Source of the DNA: Solirubrobacterales bacterium
Lineage (GTDB): Bacteria > Actinomycetota > Thermoleophilia > Solirubrobacterales > Solirubrobacteraceae
Assembly (NCBI GenBank): GCA_947474595.1
Contig: CANJIV010000010.1
Coordinates: forward strand, 1 to 64,000
Length of the DNA stretch: 64,000 nt
Direction: 5' to 3'
Position numbers and translations under genes: made by a program. Shown here piece after piece: positions 35,660-44,741 of the stretch. Numbering within the stretch: the first letter of the stretch is position 1; every line of letters begins with the position of its first letter. Below the pieces are notes generated by a model. It was not told where the DNA came from and searched no databases. It worked only from the letters and a program-made list of their open reading frames with translations.

Positions 35660-35666
35660 CAGCGGC

Positions 35667-37646
35667 ATGGATCACCGCCTGCCCCATCCCGATCGACCTT
35701 GGATGATTAGGACCTATGCGGGCCACTCCACGGCCGCTAAGTCCAATGAGCTCTACCGCGGCAACCTTGCCAAAGGCCAGACGGGACTCTCGATCGCCTT
35801 TGATCTCCCCACCCAAACCGGATACGACGCCGACCACGAGCTCGCCCGCGGCGAGGTGGGCAAAGTGGGCGTACCGGTCGCCCACAGCGGCGACATGCGC
35901 ACGCTGCTTGACGGTATTCCGCTCGACGAGATGAATACCTCGATGACGATCAACGCCACGGCTGCCTGGCTACTGGCGCTCTATATCGTCGCCGCCGAAG
36001 AGCAGGGAGTCGACCAGTCCCTGCTCCAAGGCACTACCCAAAACGACATCCTCAAGGAGTACCTATCGCGCGGAACCTATGCGTTCCCCCCCGCTCCCTC
36101 GATGCGACTGATCGCCGACATGGTCGCCTACACAGTCTCCGAAGTTCCAAAATGGAATCCAATCAACATCTGTTCCTACCACCTCCAAGAGGCCGGGGCT
36201 ACCCCCGTACAAGAGATCGCATTTGCGATGTCAAATGCGATCGCCGTCCTAGATGCAGTGCGCGAGCGCGTCGACGAGAGCCTGATGCCTCAGGTCTTTT
36301 CTCGGATCTCCTTCTTTGTCAACGCAGGCGTTCGCTTCATTGAGGAGCACGCCAAATTGCGCGTGATGGGAATCGTCTGGGACGAGCTGGGTCGCGATCG
36401 CTACGGCGTGACAGACCCCGCCGCAAGGCGGTTTCGCTACGGAGTCCAAGTCAACTCGCTTGGACTCACCGAGGCTCAGCCTGAAAATAACGTTCAGCGC
36501 ATCGTCTTGGAGGCTCTAGCGGTCACGCTTGGACGCAACGCCCGAGCCCGCGCCCTTCAACTGCCTGCTTGGAACGAGGCTCTCGGACTCCCACGACCGT
36601 GGGATCAGCAGTGGTCGCTGCGAATTCAGCAGGTCTTGGCCTTTGAGACCGACATTCTCGAATACCCGGATATCTTCGAAGGTTCGATCGTTATGGACGG
36701 GCTCGTCGCAGAGCTCCTGGAGGGAGCGCGAGCCGAAATAGCAATCGTGGCTGAGCATGGCGGGGCGGTTGAGGCGGTCTCCTATATGAAGGCCGCCCTA
36801 GTGGACTCCCACCGTGAGCGCATACGCCGTATCGAGTCCGGAGATTTGACGGTAGTCGGACAGAACCGCTTCACCGAGACCGAAGATTCGCCGCTGACCA
36901 CTGACTCTGAGGGTGGGATCCTAGTGGTCGATGCAGAGACAGAGACCCAGGCAAAGGCAGCATTAGCTGACTGGCGAGAGCGACGCGATGAGGCTGCGGT
37001 ATCCGCTGCGCTAGACCAACTCTCAGCTACTGCGCGGGACGAGAGCGCCAACATAATGATCCCGACGATCGCTGCGGCTCGTGCCGGGGCGACCACTGGC
37101 GAATGGTCGCAAACGCTACGCGAAGTCTTCGGCGAATACCGCGCACCAACTGGCGTTGGGGAGGCATCTGGCCCGATCGGAGATGACGATCTGCGTGAGA
37201 TCCGTGACGAAGTCGAACGCGTCTCGGGCGCGCTTGGTCGACGCCTGAAGATTCTCGTCGGCAAGCCTGGCCTCGACGGACACTCAAACGGCGCCGAGCA
37301 GATCGCAGTCCGCGCCCGCGATGTTGGGATGGACGTCGTATATGAAGGGATCAGACTGACCCCAGCCCAGATCGCCGCATCGGCCGCTCAGGAGGGCGTC
37401 CATGTGATCGGCCTGTCGATATTGAGTGGCTCGCACCGGGAGCTGATCCCGGCCGTGGTCGACGCTCTACGAGCAGCCGATGTTGACTCTCCAGTTGTTG
37501 TCGGCGGGATCATCCCCGACGCTGACGTCACAGCACTGCGAAATGCGGGCGTCGCTGCCGTCTACACCCCTAAGGATTTCGACCTGACTGCCATCATGCG
37601 TGACATCGTGGCACTCGTGGCCAGACACAACGACGTCCCTGCGTAG
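35667..37646 (+). CDS. ecm: B12-dependent acyl-CoA mutase, ethylmalonyl-CoA mutase type (MeaA-like)
   Basis: About 659 residues in one chain: a mutase barrel (about 1-510) and a C-terminal B12-binding domain with 'GLDGHSNGAEQIAVRARDVG' (DxHxxG). The segment 'NICSYHLQEAGATPVQEIAF' and 'EMNTSMTINATAAWLLALY' are those I associate with MeaA/ethylmalonyl-CoA mutase rather than methylmalonyl-CoA mutase, whose equivalent reads SGYHxxEAGA. It would turn ethylmalonyl-CoA into methylsuccinyl-CoA. The ATG at 35667 follows a TACAAT box; an earlier in-frame ATG (35484) lies inside the divergent gene. meaB follows after two bases. Confidence 0.88.
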   Translation: MDHRLPHPDRPWMIRTYAGHSTAAKSNELYRGNLAKGQTGLSIAFDLPTQTGYDADHELARGEVGKVGVPVAHSGDMRTLLDGIPLDEMNTSMTINATAAWLLALYIVAAEEQGVDQSLLQGTTQNDILKEYLSRGTYAFPPAPSMRLIADMVAYTVSEVPKWNPINICSYHLQEAGATPVQEIAFAMSNAIAVLDAVRERVDESLMPQVFSRISFFVNAGVRFIEEHAKLRVMGIVWDELGRDRYGVTDPAARRFRYGVQVNSLGLTEAQPENNVQRIVLEALAVTLGRNARARALQLPAWNEALGLPRPWDQQWSLRIQQVLAFETDILEYPDIFEGSIVMDGLVAELLEGARAEIAIVAEHGGAVEAVSYMKAALVDSHRERIRRIESGDLTVVGQNRFTETEDSPLTTDSEGGILVVDAETETQAKAALADWRERRDEAAVSAALDQLSATARDESANIMIPTIAAARAGATTGEWSQTLREVFGEYRAPTGVGEASGPIGDDDLREIRDEVERVSGALGRRLKILVGKPGLDGHSNGAEQIAVRARDVGMDVVYEGIRLTPAQIAASAAQEGVHVIGLSILSGSHRELIPAVVDALRAADVDSPVVVGGIIPDADVTALRNAGVAAVYTPKDFDLTAIMRDIVALVARHNDVPA

Positions 37647-37648
37647 CC

Positions 37649-38617
37649 GTGAGTGATCTGACTGATGGTGCCACTCTCGGTGCCCGGCTGAGGGCCGGGG
37701 ATCTAAGTGCAGCACCAGCGGCCCTAAACCTAGTTGAGAACAGGTCACCGGCCAGCAGAGTAGAGTCGGCCAACCTCCTGCGAGAGACCTCCCCGGCGGC
37801 GATCGGCCACGACGCCACAGGGCATCTGATCGGCGTGACAGGCCCTCCCGGGGCTGGGAAGTCGACCCTGCTTTCAGCGTTAGTCGCAGCGTGGCGCAGC
37901 GACGGGCGCAGCGTGGCAGTTTTGGCCGTTGACCCATCTTCTAAGCGCTCCGGCGGCTCGCTGCTAGGAGACCGTGCACGGATCGTGGTAGACCCAGGTG
38001 ACAGCGAGATCTTCATCCGCTCCACGGCGGCAGGCGAGCAGCTTGGCGGACTTGCGCCGGCGACGCGCGCCGGGGCCCAAGCGCTCTCAGTGGCCTTCGA
38101 CGTCGTGGTTATCGAGACCGTAGGGGTCGGCCAGTCAGAGACCGATGTCGCAGACGTTGTAGACACCAATGTCGTAGTAGTCCAGCCAGGCTCTGGAGAC
38201 GTCCTACAGTTCTTGAAGTCGGGAATCATGGAGACCCCTGATGTCTTAGTCGTCACCAAGGCCGACCTCGGTCAAGTCGCCTTGAGTGCTCGCCGCGACC
38301 TTTCCGCAGCGCTACGGTCGCTTGGAGCACGCCAGACCGAAGTCATCTCTGTCTCAGCGATAGCACCACTGAGCGGGATCGTTGAGTTAATCGCCGCGAT
38401 CGACACCCACTGGGCTGGCGCCGACGTAGGCCCAAGGCGCCTCCAAGCCCGTCGCCGTCACGCTTTAGCTGACTTCTTAGCCGAACACGGCGCAAGCGGA
38501 CTGCGGGCGCTAGGCGGGCGCCGCACCGCGATGGCCTGGCTAGATGAACAAGAGCCAGGAGTCGACGTGCCTGGCCTTACTGCCCTGCTAGAGGCACAAG
38601 CGACTGCGGGGAGTTAG
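37649..38617 (+). CDS. meaB: MeaB-type G-protein chaperone of the B12 mutase
   Basis: A protein of 322 residues. P-loop 'GVTGPPGAGKSTLLSALV', 'VLAVDPSSKRSGGSLLGDR' with the family's switch region, and 'VVIETVGVGQSETD'; 'VVTKADL' is the guanine-specificity motif. MeaB/ArgK proteins load and protect adenosylcobalamin mutases with GTP hydrolysis. GTG start two bases after the mutase stop, so partner and client are co-translated. Confidence 0.93.
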   Translation: MSDLTDGATLGARLRAGDLSAAPAALNLVENRSPASRVESANLLRETSPAAIGHDATGHLIGVTGPPGAGKSTLLSALVAAWRSDGRSVAVLAVDPSSKRSGGSLLGDRARIVVDPGDSEIFIRSTAAGEQLGGLAPATRAGAQALSVAFDVVVIETVGVGQSETDVADVVDTNVVVVQPGSGDVLQFLKSGIMETPDVLVVTKADLGQVALSARRDLSAALRSLGARQTEVISVSAIAPLSGIVELIAAIDTHWAGADVGPRRLQARRRHALADFLAEHGASGLRALGGRRTAMAWLDEQEPGVDVPGLTALLEAQATAGS

Positions 38618-38630
38618 AGTCTGATCTCTG

Positions 38631-38783
38631 ATGCTGCGTGACCTTGCCATCATGATCGGGGCCTTCGCCGTTGTGAGCGCAATCGCTGGCGCCCTGGGTG
38701 CCGACAATCTCGGCATCGCGCTCTCCTTTGGCCAGCTCGGCTTCGCCGCAGCGCTGGTCTCGGTGATGGTCTTGCGCGACTAG
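38631..38783 (+). CDS. 50-residue two-helix membrane protein
   Basis: ATG at 38631, stop TAG at 38781-38783. The product has two hydrophobic stretches, 'LAIMIGAFAVVSAIAGALGA' and 'LGIALSFGQLGFAAALVSVM', joined by a short polar turn, and ends with 'VLRD'. Too short for a family call. It follows meaB by 13 bases on the same strand and may share its transcript. The codon pattern and clean start/stop suggest a real gene. Confidence 0.5.
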   Translation: MLRDLAIMIGAFAVVSAIAGALGADNLGIALSFGQLGFAAALVSVMVLRD

Positions 38784-38801
38784 CTCCCCGTCAACGCCTA
38801 C

Positions 38802-39362
38802 TTAGAGAAGGTCGGGGGTGTCGAAATCTCGGTCGCTACCGATCCCTTGGCACTCGCACTCAGATAGCTTCGCCGCGCTCAGTATCTCGCGAGCACCGAC
38901 ATCGCCGCGAAGCTCGCCAACGTGAGCGAAAAGCTCCTTCTTGATCAACACCGGATGGCCTGGCCGTCCGCCATAAGTTGCTCGTGCTCCCTGGCTGAGC
39001 GGCCCAGCGCACGCGATCACAGCAGCGATAGCCTCCGATGTAATCAGGGGCTGATCGGCGAGCGTAATCACCACAGCGTCTGCACCGTGTTGAGCTAGCC
39101 TCTGAACGCCAGCACGTAGCGGTGCAGCCATCCCCTCGTGCCACTGATCACAAACCAAGACATTTACCTTCGTGAGGTCCACTCCATCAGCGATCTCCCG
39201 AGCACTGCTACCGAGCACCACCAGAATCTCATCGATCTCTTCAACCCCACTCATCGCATCTACGGCGTGTGCCAGAAGTGGGCGCCCTTCTAGCTGCGCA
39301 AGCTGCTTGATCGCTCCAAAACGACGGCTGGCTCCCGCGGCAAGAATGAGTCCGGCGATCAT
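38802..39362 (-). CDS. Molybdenum cofactor cytidylyltransferase-like nucleotidyltransferase (MocA-like)
   Basis: A protein of 186 residues. N-terminal 'GLILAAGASRRFGAIKQLA' is the nucleotide-binding loop of MobA/MocA-type enzymes; 'ADAVVITLADQPLITSEAI' carries the metal-binding Asp; 'GGRPGHPVLIKKELFAHV' is typical of MocA. It would attach CMP to molybdopterin for xanthine-oxidase-family enzymes. It overlaps the upstream FAD oxidase gene by four bases (ATGA), and moaA lies close by, supporting a molybdenum link. Confidence 0.8.
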   Translation of the reverse strand: MIAGLILAAGASRRFGAIKQLAQLEGRPLLAHAVDAMSGVEEIDEILVVLGSSAREIADGVDLTKVNVLVCDQWHEGMAAPLRAGVQRLAQHGADAVVITLADQPLITSEAIAAVIACAGPLSQGARATYGGRPGHPVLIKKELFAHVGELRGDVGAREILSAAKLSECECQGIGSDRDFDTPDLL

Positions 39363-40747
39363 TGCTCTGGCTTCCTGATCGCGCGATCTGGCTTCTTGCC
39401 GGGGTTCATTACGCCCTGTGGATCAAATGCCGCTTTGACGGCCGCGTGAAGGTCTAGGGCGCGCGGCGACCATTGGCGCTCTAGTGCGTGGCGCTTGACC
39501 CAGCCGACTCCGTGCTCTCCTGAGACCGATCCACCCAGCCTGACTGCAAGGTCAAAGAGCTCCTCGGCTGCCGCCTCGGCGCGACGTAGTCCTCCATGAT
39601 CATCAACTGCGACCAGGAAGGTGGAGTGCAGATTTCCATCCCCAGCATGGCCCCAGCTGCAGGCCGGCAGTTCGTGGCGCTCACCGATCTCGATCGTGGC
39701 GTCGATCGCCTCGGCTAGGCGATCGAGCGGAACTACAATATCTTCGCTCACCTTCCCTCCGAGTTGAGCACCAACTGCAAGCGAGATGCCATCGCGCCAT
39801 CTCCACAGTGCACTCACGTCGCGACGATCGTCTGGCAGCGAGGTCCCCAGCGAGCCACCCTCTAGCGCTTCAACGAGCCCTGCGCGCACCGATGTTGCCT
39901 CTTGAAGCGAACCGTCAGCTTCTGAGATTACGACGAAACCGGTCTGGGCTGGAATCTCAAAAGGCGAGCTTGGAGCAGCAGCTGCAATCGTCGCGCGGTC
40001 AAGATACTCGAGCGTGGCGGGAAGAATCCCGAGCGCAAGAACTCGCTCGATCGCCTCACAACCGCTAGCGGTGTCCGGATAGAAGCCGACGACCGGTAGA
40101 GCGACCTCGGGGGCGGGTATTAGGCGCAACCAAGCCGCAGTGATCACTCCCAAGGTCCCCTCTGACCCGATAATTAGGCTCTTTAAGTCATACCCAGCGA
40201 CATCCTTGCGGATCGGGCCGCCGACCCTAATCACGTCACCAGGAGCCACGACCACCTCCAACCCCGTCACCCAAGCACCAGTAACTCCGTACTTAAATGC
40301 GTGTGGACCGCCAGCATTGGTGGCGATATTGCCGCCAATCTGAGATGACTCGGCCGCGCCGGGGTCTGGGGGGAAGAAGAGACCGTTCTCGCGCGCCCTA
40401 CGCCTTACCTCGGCGGTCAGAACTCCCGCTTCAACCTGCATTCGCCATAGCTGTGGATCAAAGCTGCGCACACCGTTCATCCGCTCAAGTGAGAGGACCA
40501 CTCCGCCGTTCAATGCCACCGCTCCGGCCGCGAATCCAGTACCACCACCGCGCGGGATAAGGGCAACCTCGTGAGCACAACACCAGGCCACAACTGCGGC
40601 CACCTCGGCAGTAGTTTTAGGGAGAGCGACCAGGTCGGCCACACCGCGCAGGCCGCGGCCTTCTGTGGCGTCTGCAAGGTAAGCGCTTGGGGCTGGCTCA
40701 AGGACGCCCGCGTCACCGAGAAGCTTCTTGATCTCGTAGCCGATCAT
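39359..40747 (-). CDS. FAD-linked oxidase, glycolate oxidase GlcD / D-lactate dehydrogenase type
   Basis: A protein of 462 residues. PCMH-type FAD domain with 'ALIPRGGGTGFAAGAVA' and 'QIGGNIATNAGGPHAFKYGVT', then the oxidase C-terminal domain with 'SWGHAGDGNLHSTFLV' and 'GGSVSGEHGVGWVKR'. It oxidises a 2-hydroxy acid such as glycolate or D-lactate. No GlcE or GlcF subunit gene is adjacent. Glycolate oxidation would give glyoxylate, which the malyl-CoA lyase in this window uses; that connection is inference. Confidence 0.88.
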   Translation of the reverse strand: MIGYEIKKLLGDAGVLEPAPSAYLADATEGRGLRGVADLVALPKTTAEVAAVVAWCCAHEVALIPRGGGTGFAAGAVALNGGVVLSLERMNGVRSFDPQLWRMQVEAGVLTAEVRRRARENGLFFPPDPGAAESSQIGGNIATNAGGPHAFKYGVTGAWVTGLEVVVAPGDVIRVGGPIRKDVAGYDLKSLIIGSEGTLGVITAAWLRLIPAPEVALPVVGFYPDTASGCEAIERVLALGILPATLEYLDRATIAAAAPSSPFEIPAQTGFVVISEADGSLQEATSVRAGLVEALEGGSLGTSLPDDRRDVSALWRWRDGISLAVGAQLGGKVSEDIVVPLDRLAEAIDATIEIGERHELPACSWGHAGDGNLHSTFLVAVDDHGGLRRAEAAAEELFDLAVRLGGSVSGEHGVGWVKRHALERQWSPRALDLHAAVKAAFDPQGVMNPGKKPDRAIRKPEQ

Positions 40748-40822
40748 CTAGAAGGCCGAGCTTCGGGCGGCCCTAGGTCTGTGCGTCGATAGGCAGACTG
40801 AGCTTTAGCCATCCCCTTAGGG

Positions 40823-40828
40823 TACCCT
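40823..40828 (+). promoter_or_regulatory. -10 box TACCCT, leaderless promoter of moaA
   Basis: TACCCT ends six bases before the ATG at 40835; no ribosome site is visible. Confidence 0.5.
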
Positions 40829-40834
40829 TGACCG

Positions 40835-41830
40835 ATGAAGCGTGAACCTCTGATCGACGGACACGGGCGCCTAATTGGTGACGTAAGAATTTCTGTCACC
40901 GACCGCTGCAACTTCCGCTGCCAGTACTGCATGCCCGCAGAAGGGCTCGCCTGGCTTGCGCGCTCTGACGTTCTTAGCTTTGAGGAGATCGAGCGGATCG
41001 TCGCCTTGCTGGTCTCGATGGGAGTTAGTGACGTGCGTCTGACTGGCGGTGAGCCGCTCGTCCGTAAGGACTTCCCACGTTTGGCTGGGATGATCGCGGC
41101 CATTCCGGGAATCGAGGATCTCGCGGTAACCACCAACGGCTTCTTGCTGGAGCGCGACGCTGGCGCACTAGTGGCGGCTGGCATCAACCGATTTAACGTC
41201 TCAATCGACTCACTCCAACGCGATCGCTTCTTTGAGATGACCCGGCGCGACGCTTTGCCCCAAGTTCTCGCAGGACTAAAGGCCCTTGCAGCATTCCCAC
41301 AGGCCCACCCGATTAAGGTCAACGCAGTAGCGATGCGAGGTTTTACTGAGGATGAAGTTCTCCCCTTCGCTGCGTTCGCGCGCGAGCATCCATACGAGGT
41401 GCGCTTCATTGAGTTTATGCCGCTTGACGCCGACCACCAGTGGACGCCGGAAAAAGTCTTAAGTGGTGAGGAGATCCGCGCGATAGTCTCAGAGGTCTGG
41501 CCGTTAGAGCCGGTCCAGCGAGAGCCATCGGCTACTGCAAAGCTCTACCGCTTCGTTGACGGAAAGGGCACGCTGGGCTTCATCAACCCGGTCTCTGAAC
41601 CATTTTGTAGCGACTGCAACCGCATCCGCTTGACTTCAGAAGGACTGCTTCGTACCTGTCTGTTCTCGCTCAACGAAACCGACCTGCGCGGGCCGATGCG
41701 TGCCGGTGCCGATGACGCGGAGCTGGAGCAGATCGTGCGCGATGCGGTCTGGCGCAAAGAGCTTAAGCACCACGTCAACGAGCCGGGCTTTACCCAGCCG
41801 GCCCGTACGATGTCTCAGATAGGCGGCTGA
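40835..41830 (+). CDS. moaA: GTP 3',8-cyclase
   Basis: A protein of 331 residues. Radical SAM cluster motif 'CNFRCQYC' near residue 24, SAM-binding 'RLTGGEPLVRKDF', second cluster 'FCSDCNRIRLTSEGLLRTC' and the C-terminal Gly-Gly needed for activity. It makes the cyclic intermediate of molybdopterin synthesis from GTP. Other moa genes are not in the window. The MocA-like gene nearby supports use of the cofactor by a xanthine-oxidase-type enzyme. Confidence 0.96.
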   Translation: MKREPLIDGHGRLIGDVRISVTDRCNFRCQYCMPAEGLAWLARSDVLSFEEIERIVALLVSMGVSDVRLTGGEPLVRKDFPRLAGMIAAIPGIEDLAVTTNGFLLERDAGALVAAGINRFNVSIDSLQRDRFFEMTRRDALPQVLAGLKALAAFPQAHPIKVNAVAMRGFTEDEVLPFAAFAREHPYEVRFIEFMPLDADHQWTPEKVLSGEEIRAIVSEVWPLEPVQREPSATAKLYRFVDGKGTLGFINPVSEPFCSDCNRIRLTSEGLLRTCLFSLNETDLRGPMRAGADDAELEQIVRDAVWRKELKHHVNEPGFTQPARTMSQIGG

Positions 41831-41841
41831 CGGCCACCTGC

Positions 41842-44058
41842 ATGAGCCGGGTCTTGTCGCTGCGCAGTGTCCTTGAGGTCACGCTTTGCTTATTGGTGGT
41901 GTCGCTGTTATGCGCCCCATCAGCGTTCGGGCACGCCGCCTTACTAAGTTCGACCCCAGCCCCTGGCCAGCGCGTAGAAGTTCCACCGTCTCAGATCACG
42001 CTGAATTTTAGTGAGCCGTTGATAGGACGCCTGACTGGCGCCACGCTGCACGACTCAACCGCAGGCCGTGAAATCGCGGCCAGCGCGGCCACCAACAATC
42101 GCCATGAAGTTGTGATTACTCCTGCGAGCCCACTGCCGCGCGGGGCTTACAGAGTTAGCTGGAGGACTGTTTCGACCGATGACGGCCATGCACTAGAGGG
42201 CTCATTCTCATTCGGGGTACAGAGTGCTGCTGTTGGAAAAGCCACGGTGCAGTCCGATCCGTTGGCCCGCTTGGGCTGGCTACGCGCGATCGTGCGCGCA
42301 GCGATGTACATCGCCCTACTGCTCTTCTGCGGAGGAGTCTTTCTCGCGGCGTTGCGTCCGCGCTGGCTGGTGCCCGATTCTCTGCTTACATCAGGCGTTA
42401 GTCATTCAGAGCTTAGCTCTGCCTCGGCTAGGCAGCGCTCACTGATCGCCGACTCTGGCCTCTTTGCCGCCGGGCTCGCTGTAGCGGCAGCGTTGGTAGA
42501 GGCTGCCACTGCCGCAGATTCGCTAGCACCGTCGCAACTAAGCGCATTCTTTCTCTCAAGCCTTGCTGGTGTGGCTCGGATCGCGGTCGTCGTCTTTGTG
42601 CTGGTGGCCCTGTGGCTTGTCAGGCGCAACGCGCGGATCGCCGCCGTAGCTGCCGTCTGTGCGCTGGGCGCTGTCGTGGTATCGGGACATGCCAACTCTG
42701 CAACCCCACGCGGACTAGCCATTGTTGTTGACTGGATACACCTAGGCGCGGGTGCGGTCTGGTTTGCAGGGGTCTGCCTCCTGCTCTTGGTCTGGGGAGC
42801 CGCGATGGCTAAGGGCGGACGACCACTACGGACTGCGATCGCACGGGAGGTCCTACCGGGCCTTGGGGCAATTGCGTTACCTGCATTCATCCTGCTCGTT
42901 GGCGCCGGCGCGGTTAGAGCCGTTCTTGAACTTGGGAGTCTCTCTCAGCTGTGGACCACCTCTTATGGAATCGTCTTGATCGTCAAGATCGCACTGGTCT
43001 GTGCTATCGCAGTGCTGGCCTGGCGCCATGCCGGTCGCTTAGGGCCACGCTTGGCTGGCCCTAACTCCGAGGCTGTGAGCGCCTCCAATGAAGCGACCCA
43101 CTGGCGTTTTATGCGCTACGAGGCAGTACTTGCCGTTGGCGTCCTCTTAATGGCGGCATTGCTCTCTGTCTTCCCACTGCCACCACGCCAAGCCGACCGT
43201 GCAACGGCAGCCCAAGGGAGTGCGTCGGCATGTGATCCAGCATGCCCACTGCCGATCGCCACCTCCGATCAGCTAAATGTGGCCGCACAGGGTGGCTCTC
43301 AAGTGGTCGCAGGATGGATCAGGCGCACCTCTTCAGGACTTCAGGCAACCGTGCGCATTATCGACTCCAAGGGTGCTGCGGCCAAGAACCCGATCGAGGT
43401 TCCTGCCGCAACAAAGCTGACTAACTGTGGCGTCGGCTGTTACCGCCTGAGCACCCTGACCTTGTCCGAGACGCTACGCGTACGCGTCAGCCAAGACGGA
43501 CGCTGGTATGACGCCGTTCTACCTGCGCGCTGGGAGCCTCTCTCCCAGGGTCCAGCGCGCAGCCTGCTGGCCCGCGCCCAATCCACAATGCGTGCGGTTG
43601 ACTCAATCCAAGAAGCTGAGAGCGTAAGCAGCGGCCCGGGCCAGAACGCCCGCGTCGACTACCGCCTCCTCGCCCCCGACCGGCTCGCATGGCGTACCGA
43701 TCTGGGTATTGCGAGCATCACGGTCGGTGACCGGCAGTTCATCCGTGGGCCCGACCAGCCCTGGTCTGAGACCCCTACTCCAGGTGGCGTGCCGTTTAGA
43801 ACCCGTAGCTGGTTTCGCTGGACCCCCTATGCACGTACGGTCGCGATCCTCAGCCGCCACTTGGTTGCGGGCCGAGAACGGGTCGAGCTAGCTTTGGCCG
43901 ATCCCGCCACCCCCGTCTGGGCCTTGTTGAGCGTGGATTCAAGCAGCGGGCGCGTAATCACAGAGAGTCTTGTGGCACCCGCCAGATTCATCGTCCATCG
44001 CTACAGCGACTTCAACAAGCCACTAAATATCTCGATCCCTCAAACTACTACCCCGTGA
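41842..44058 (+). CDS. CopC-CopD copper protein with extra C-terminal domain
   Basis: A protein of 738 residues. A signal peptide is followed by a CopC domain (about 30-125) starting 'GHAALLSSTPAPGQ' and containing 'STDDGHALEGSFSF', which supply copper-binding His residues. CopD follows (about 145-450) with eight or so membrane helices and 'GHANSATPRGLAIVVDWIH'. After about 465 comes an extracytoplasmic region, first Cys-containing and then resembling LolA-like beta structures ('LAPDRLAWRTDLGIASITVG'). CopC-CopD fusions import or handle copper; the third domain is unusual. The last four bases overlap the next gene, a TlpA-like thioredoxin, which points to copper delivery or thiol maturation. 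Confidence 0.85.
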   Translation: MSRVLSLRSVLEVTLCLLVVSLLCAPSAFGHAALLSSTPAPGQRVEVPPSQITLNFSEPLIGRLTGATLHDSTAGREIAASAATNNRHEVVITPASPLPRGAYRVSWRTVSTDDGHALEGSFSFGVQSAAVGKATVQSDPLARLGWLRAIVRAAMYIALLLFCGGVFLAALRPRWLVPDSLLTSGVSHSELSSASARQRSLIADSGLFAAGLAVAAALVEAATAADSLAPSQLSAFFLSSLAGVARIAVVVFVLVALWLVRRNARIAAVAAVCALGAVVVSGHANSATPRGLAIVVDWIHLGAGAVWFAGVCLLLLVWGAAMAKGGRPLRTAIAREVLPGLGAIALPAFILLVGAGAVRAVLELGSLSQLWTTSYGIVLIVKIALVCAIAVLAWRHAGRLGPRLAGPNSEAVSASNEATHWRFMRYEAVLAVGVLLMAALLSVFPLPPRQADRATAAQGSASACDPACPLPIATSDQLNVAAQGGSQVVAGWIRRTSSGLQATVRIIDSKGAAAKNPIEVPAATKLTNCGVGCYRLSTLTLSETLRVRVSQDGRWYDAVLPARWEPLSQGPARSLLARAQSTMRAVDSIQEAESVSSGPGQNARVDYRLLAPDRLAWRTDLGIASITVGDRQFIRGPDQPWSETPTPGGVPFRTRSWFRWTPYARTVAILSRHLVAGRERVELALADPATPVWALLSVDSSSGRVITESLVAPARFIVHRYSDFNKPLNISIPQTTTP

Positions 44059-44735
44059 CCTCAACTCCTCCACCAGAGAGCGCCGATAAGCCTAGCCGCC
44101 GCCTACGCTACCTCGGTCGTATTAGCGCTGTTGTGATCGGAGTTCTTTTTCTCGGGCTCCTCACCTACGGAGTCCTCTCACGCCCCCAGGACACCACGAT
44201 TGACGAGCGCCTGGCCAACCAACAGACGGCCCAGGCCCCTGCCTTTGATCTGCCCATTCTCGATCGTGGGCTGCTCGGAGCGCAGCTCTCTAAGCAACTG
44301 GCCCCTGTGCTGGCTGACGGTAGGGTCACGCTCGGCGAGCTGCAAGGCATTCCCTTGGTTTTAAACTTTTGGGCGTCGTGGTGTGTGCCTTGTCGCGACG
44401 AAGCATCATCGCTTGAGGGTGGCTGGCAGCTAGCCAGGCCCCAAGGCGTGCTCTATGTCGGCCTCGACATGCAGGACCTCACCCAAGATGCTCGGACCTT
44501 CGCCAAGGAGGTGGGCATGACCTACCTGTTAATCCGCGATCGCAGCAACACCGTTGCGCGCTCCTACGGAGTGACCGGGATTCCTGAGACCTTCTTTATT
44601 GACGCCGGTGGTCTGGTGGTTGGCCATGTCGTGGGAGCAATCACTGCCGCACAGCTTGCTAGCGGTACGGCTGCGGCCAAACGTGGCGTCTCAGTCGGAG
44701 TGCAGGCCGGCGGCGAGCGTCTCAAGACCCGCTGA
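44055..44735 (+). CDS. Membrane-anchored TlpA-like thioredoxin
   Basis: A protein of 226 residues. One N-terminal membrane segment (about 18-40), then a TlpA/ResA-type thioredoxin fold: 'PLVLNFWASWCVPCRDEA' with the C-x-x-C pair, 'LYVGLDMQDLTQDARTFAKE' insertion and cis-Pro 'TGIPETFFID'. It would reduce cysteines of c-type cytochromes or copper proteins outside the membrane. Its GTG start overlaps the copper gene stop (GTGA). A CcdA gene that could supply electrons is convergent, six bases away. Confidence 0.9.
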   Translation: MTSTPPPESADKPSRRLRYLGRISAVVIGVLFLGLLTYGVLSRPQDTTIDERLANQQTAQAPAFDLPILDRGLLGAQLSKQLAPVLADGRVTLGELQGIPLVLNFWASWCVPCRDEASSLEGGWQLARPQGVLYVGLDMQDLTQDARTFAKEVGMTYLLIRDRSNTVARSYGVTGIPETFFIDAGGLVVGHVVGAITAAQLASGTAAAKRGVSVGVQAGGERLKTR

Positions 44736-44741
44736 GCAGAG

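Noticed and set aside
35484-35666. N-terminal extension of the mutase from ATG 35484
   Set aside because: It lies entirely within the divergent hydrolase gene; the conserved protein starts at 35667.
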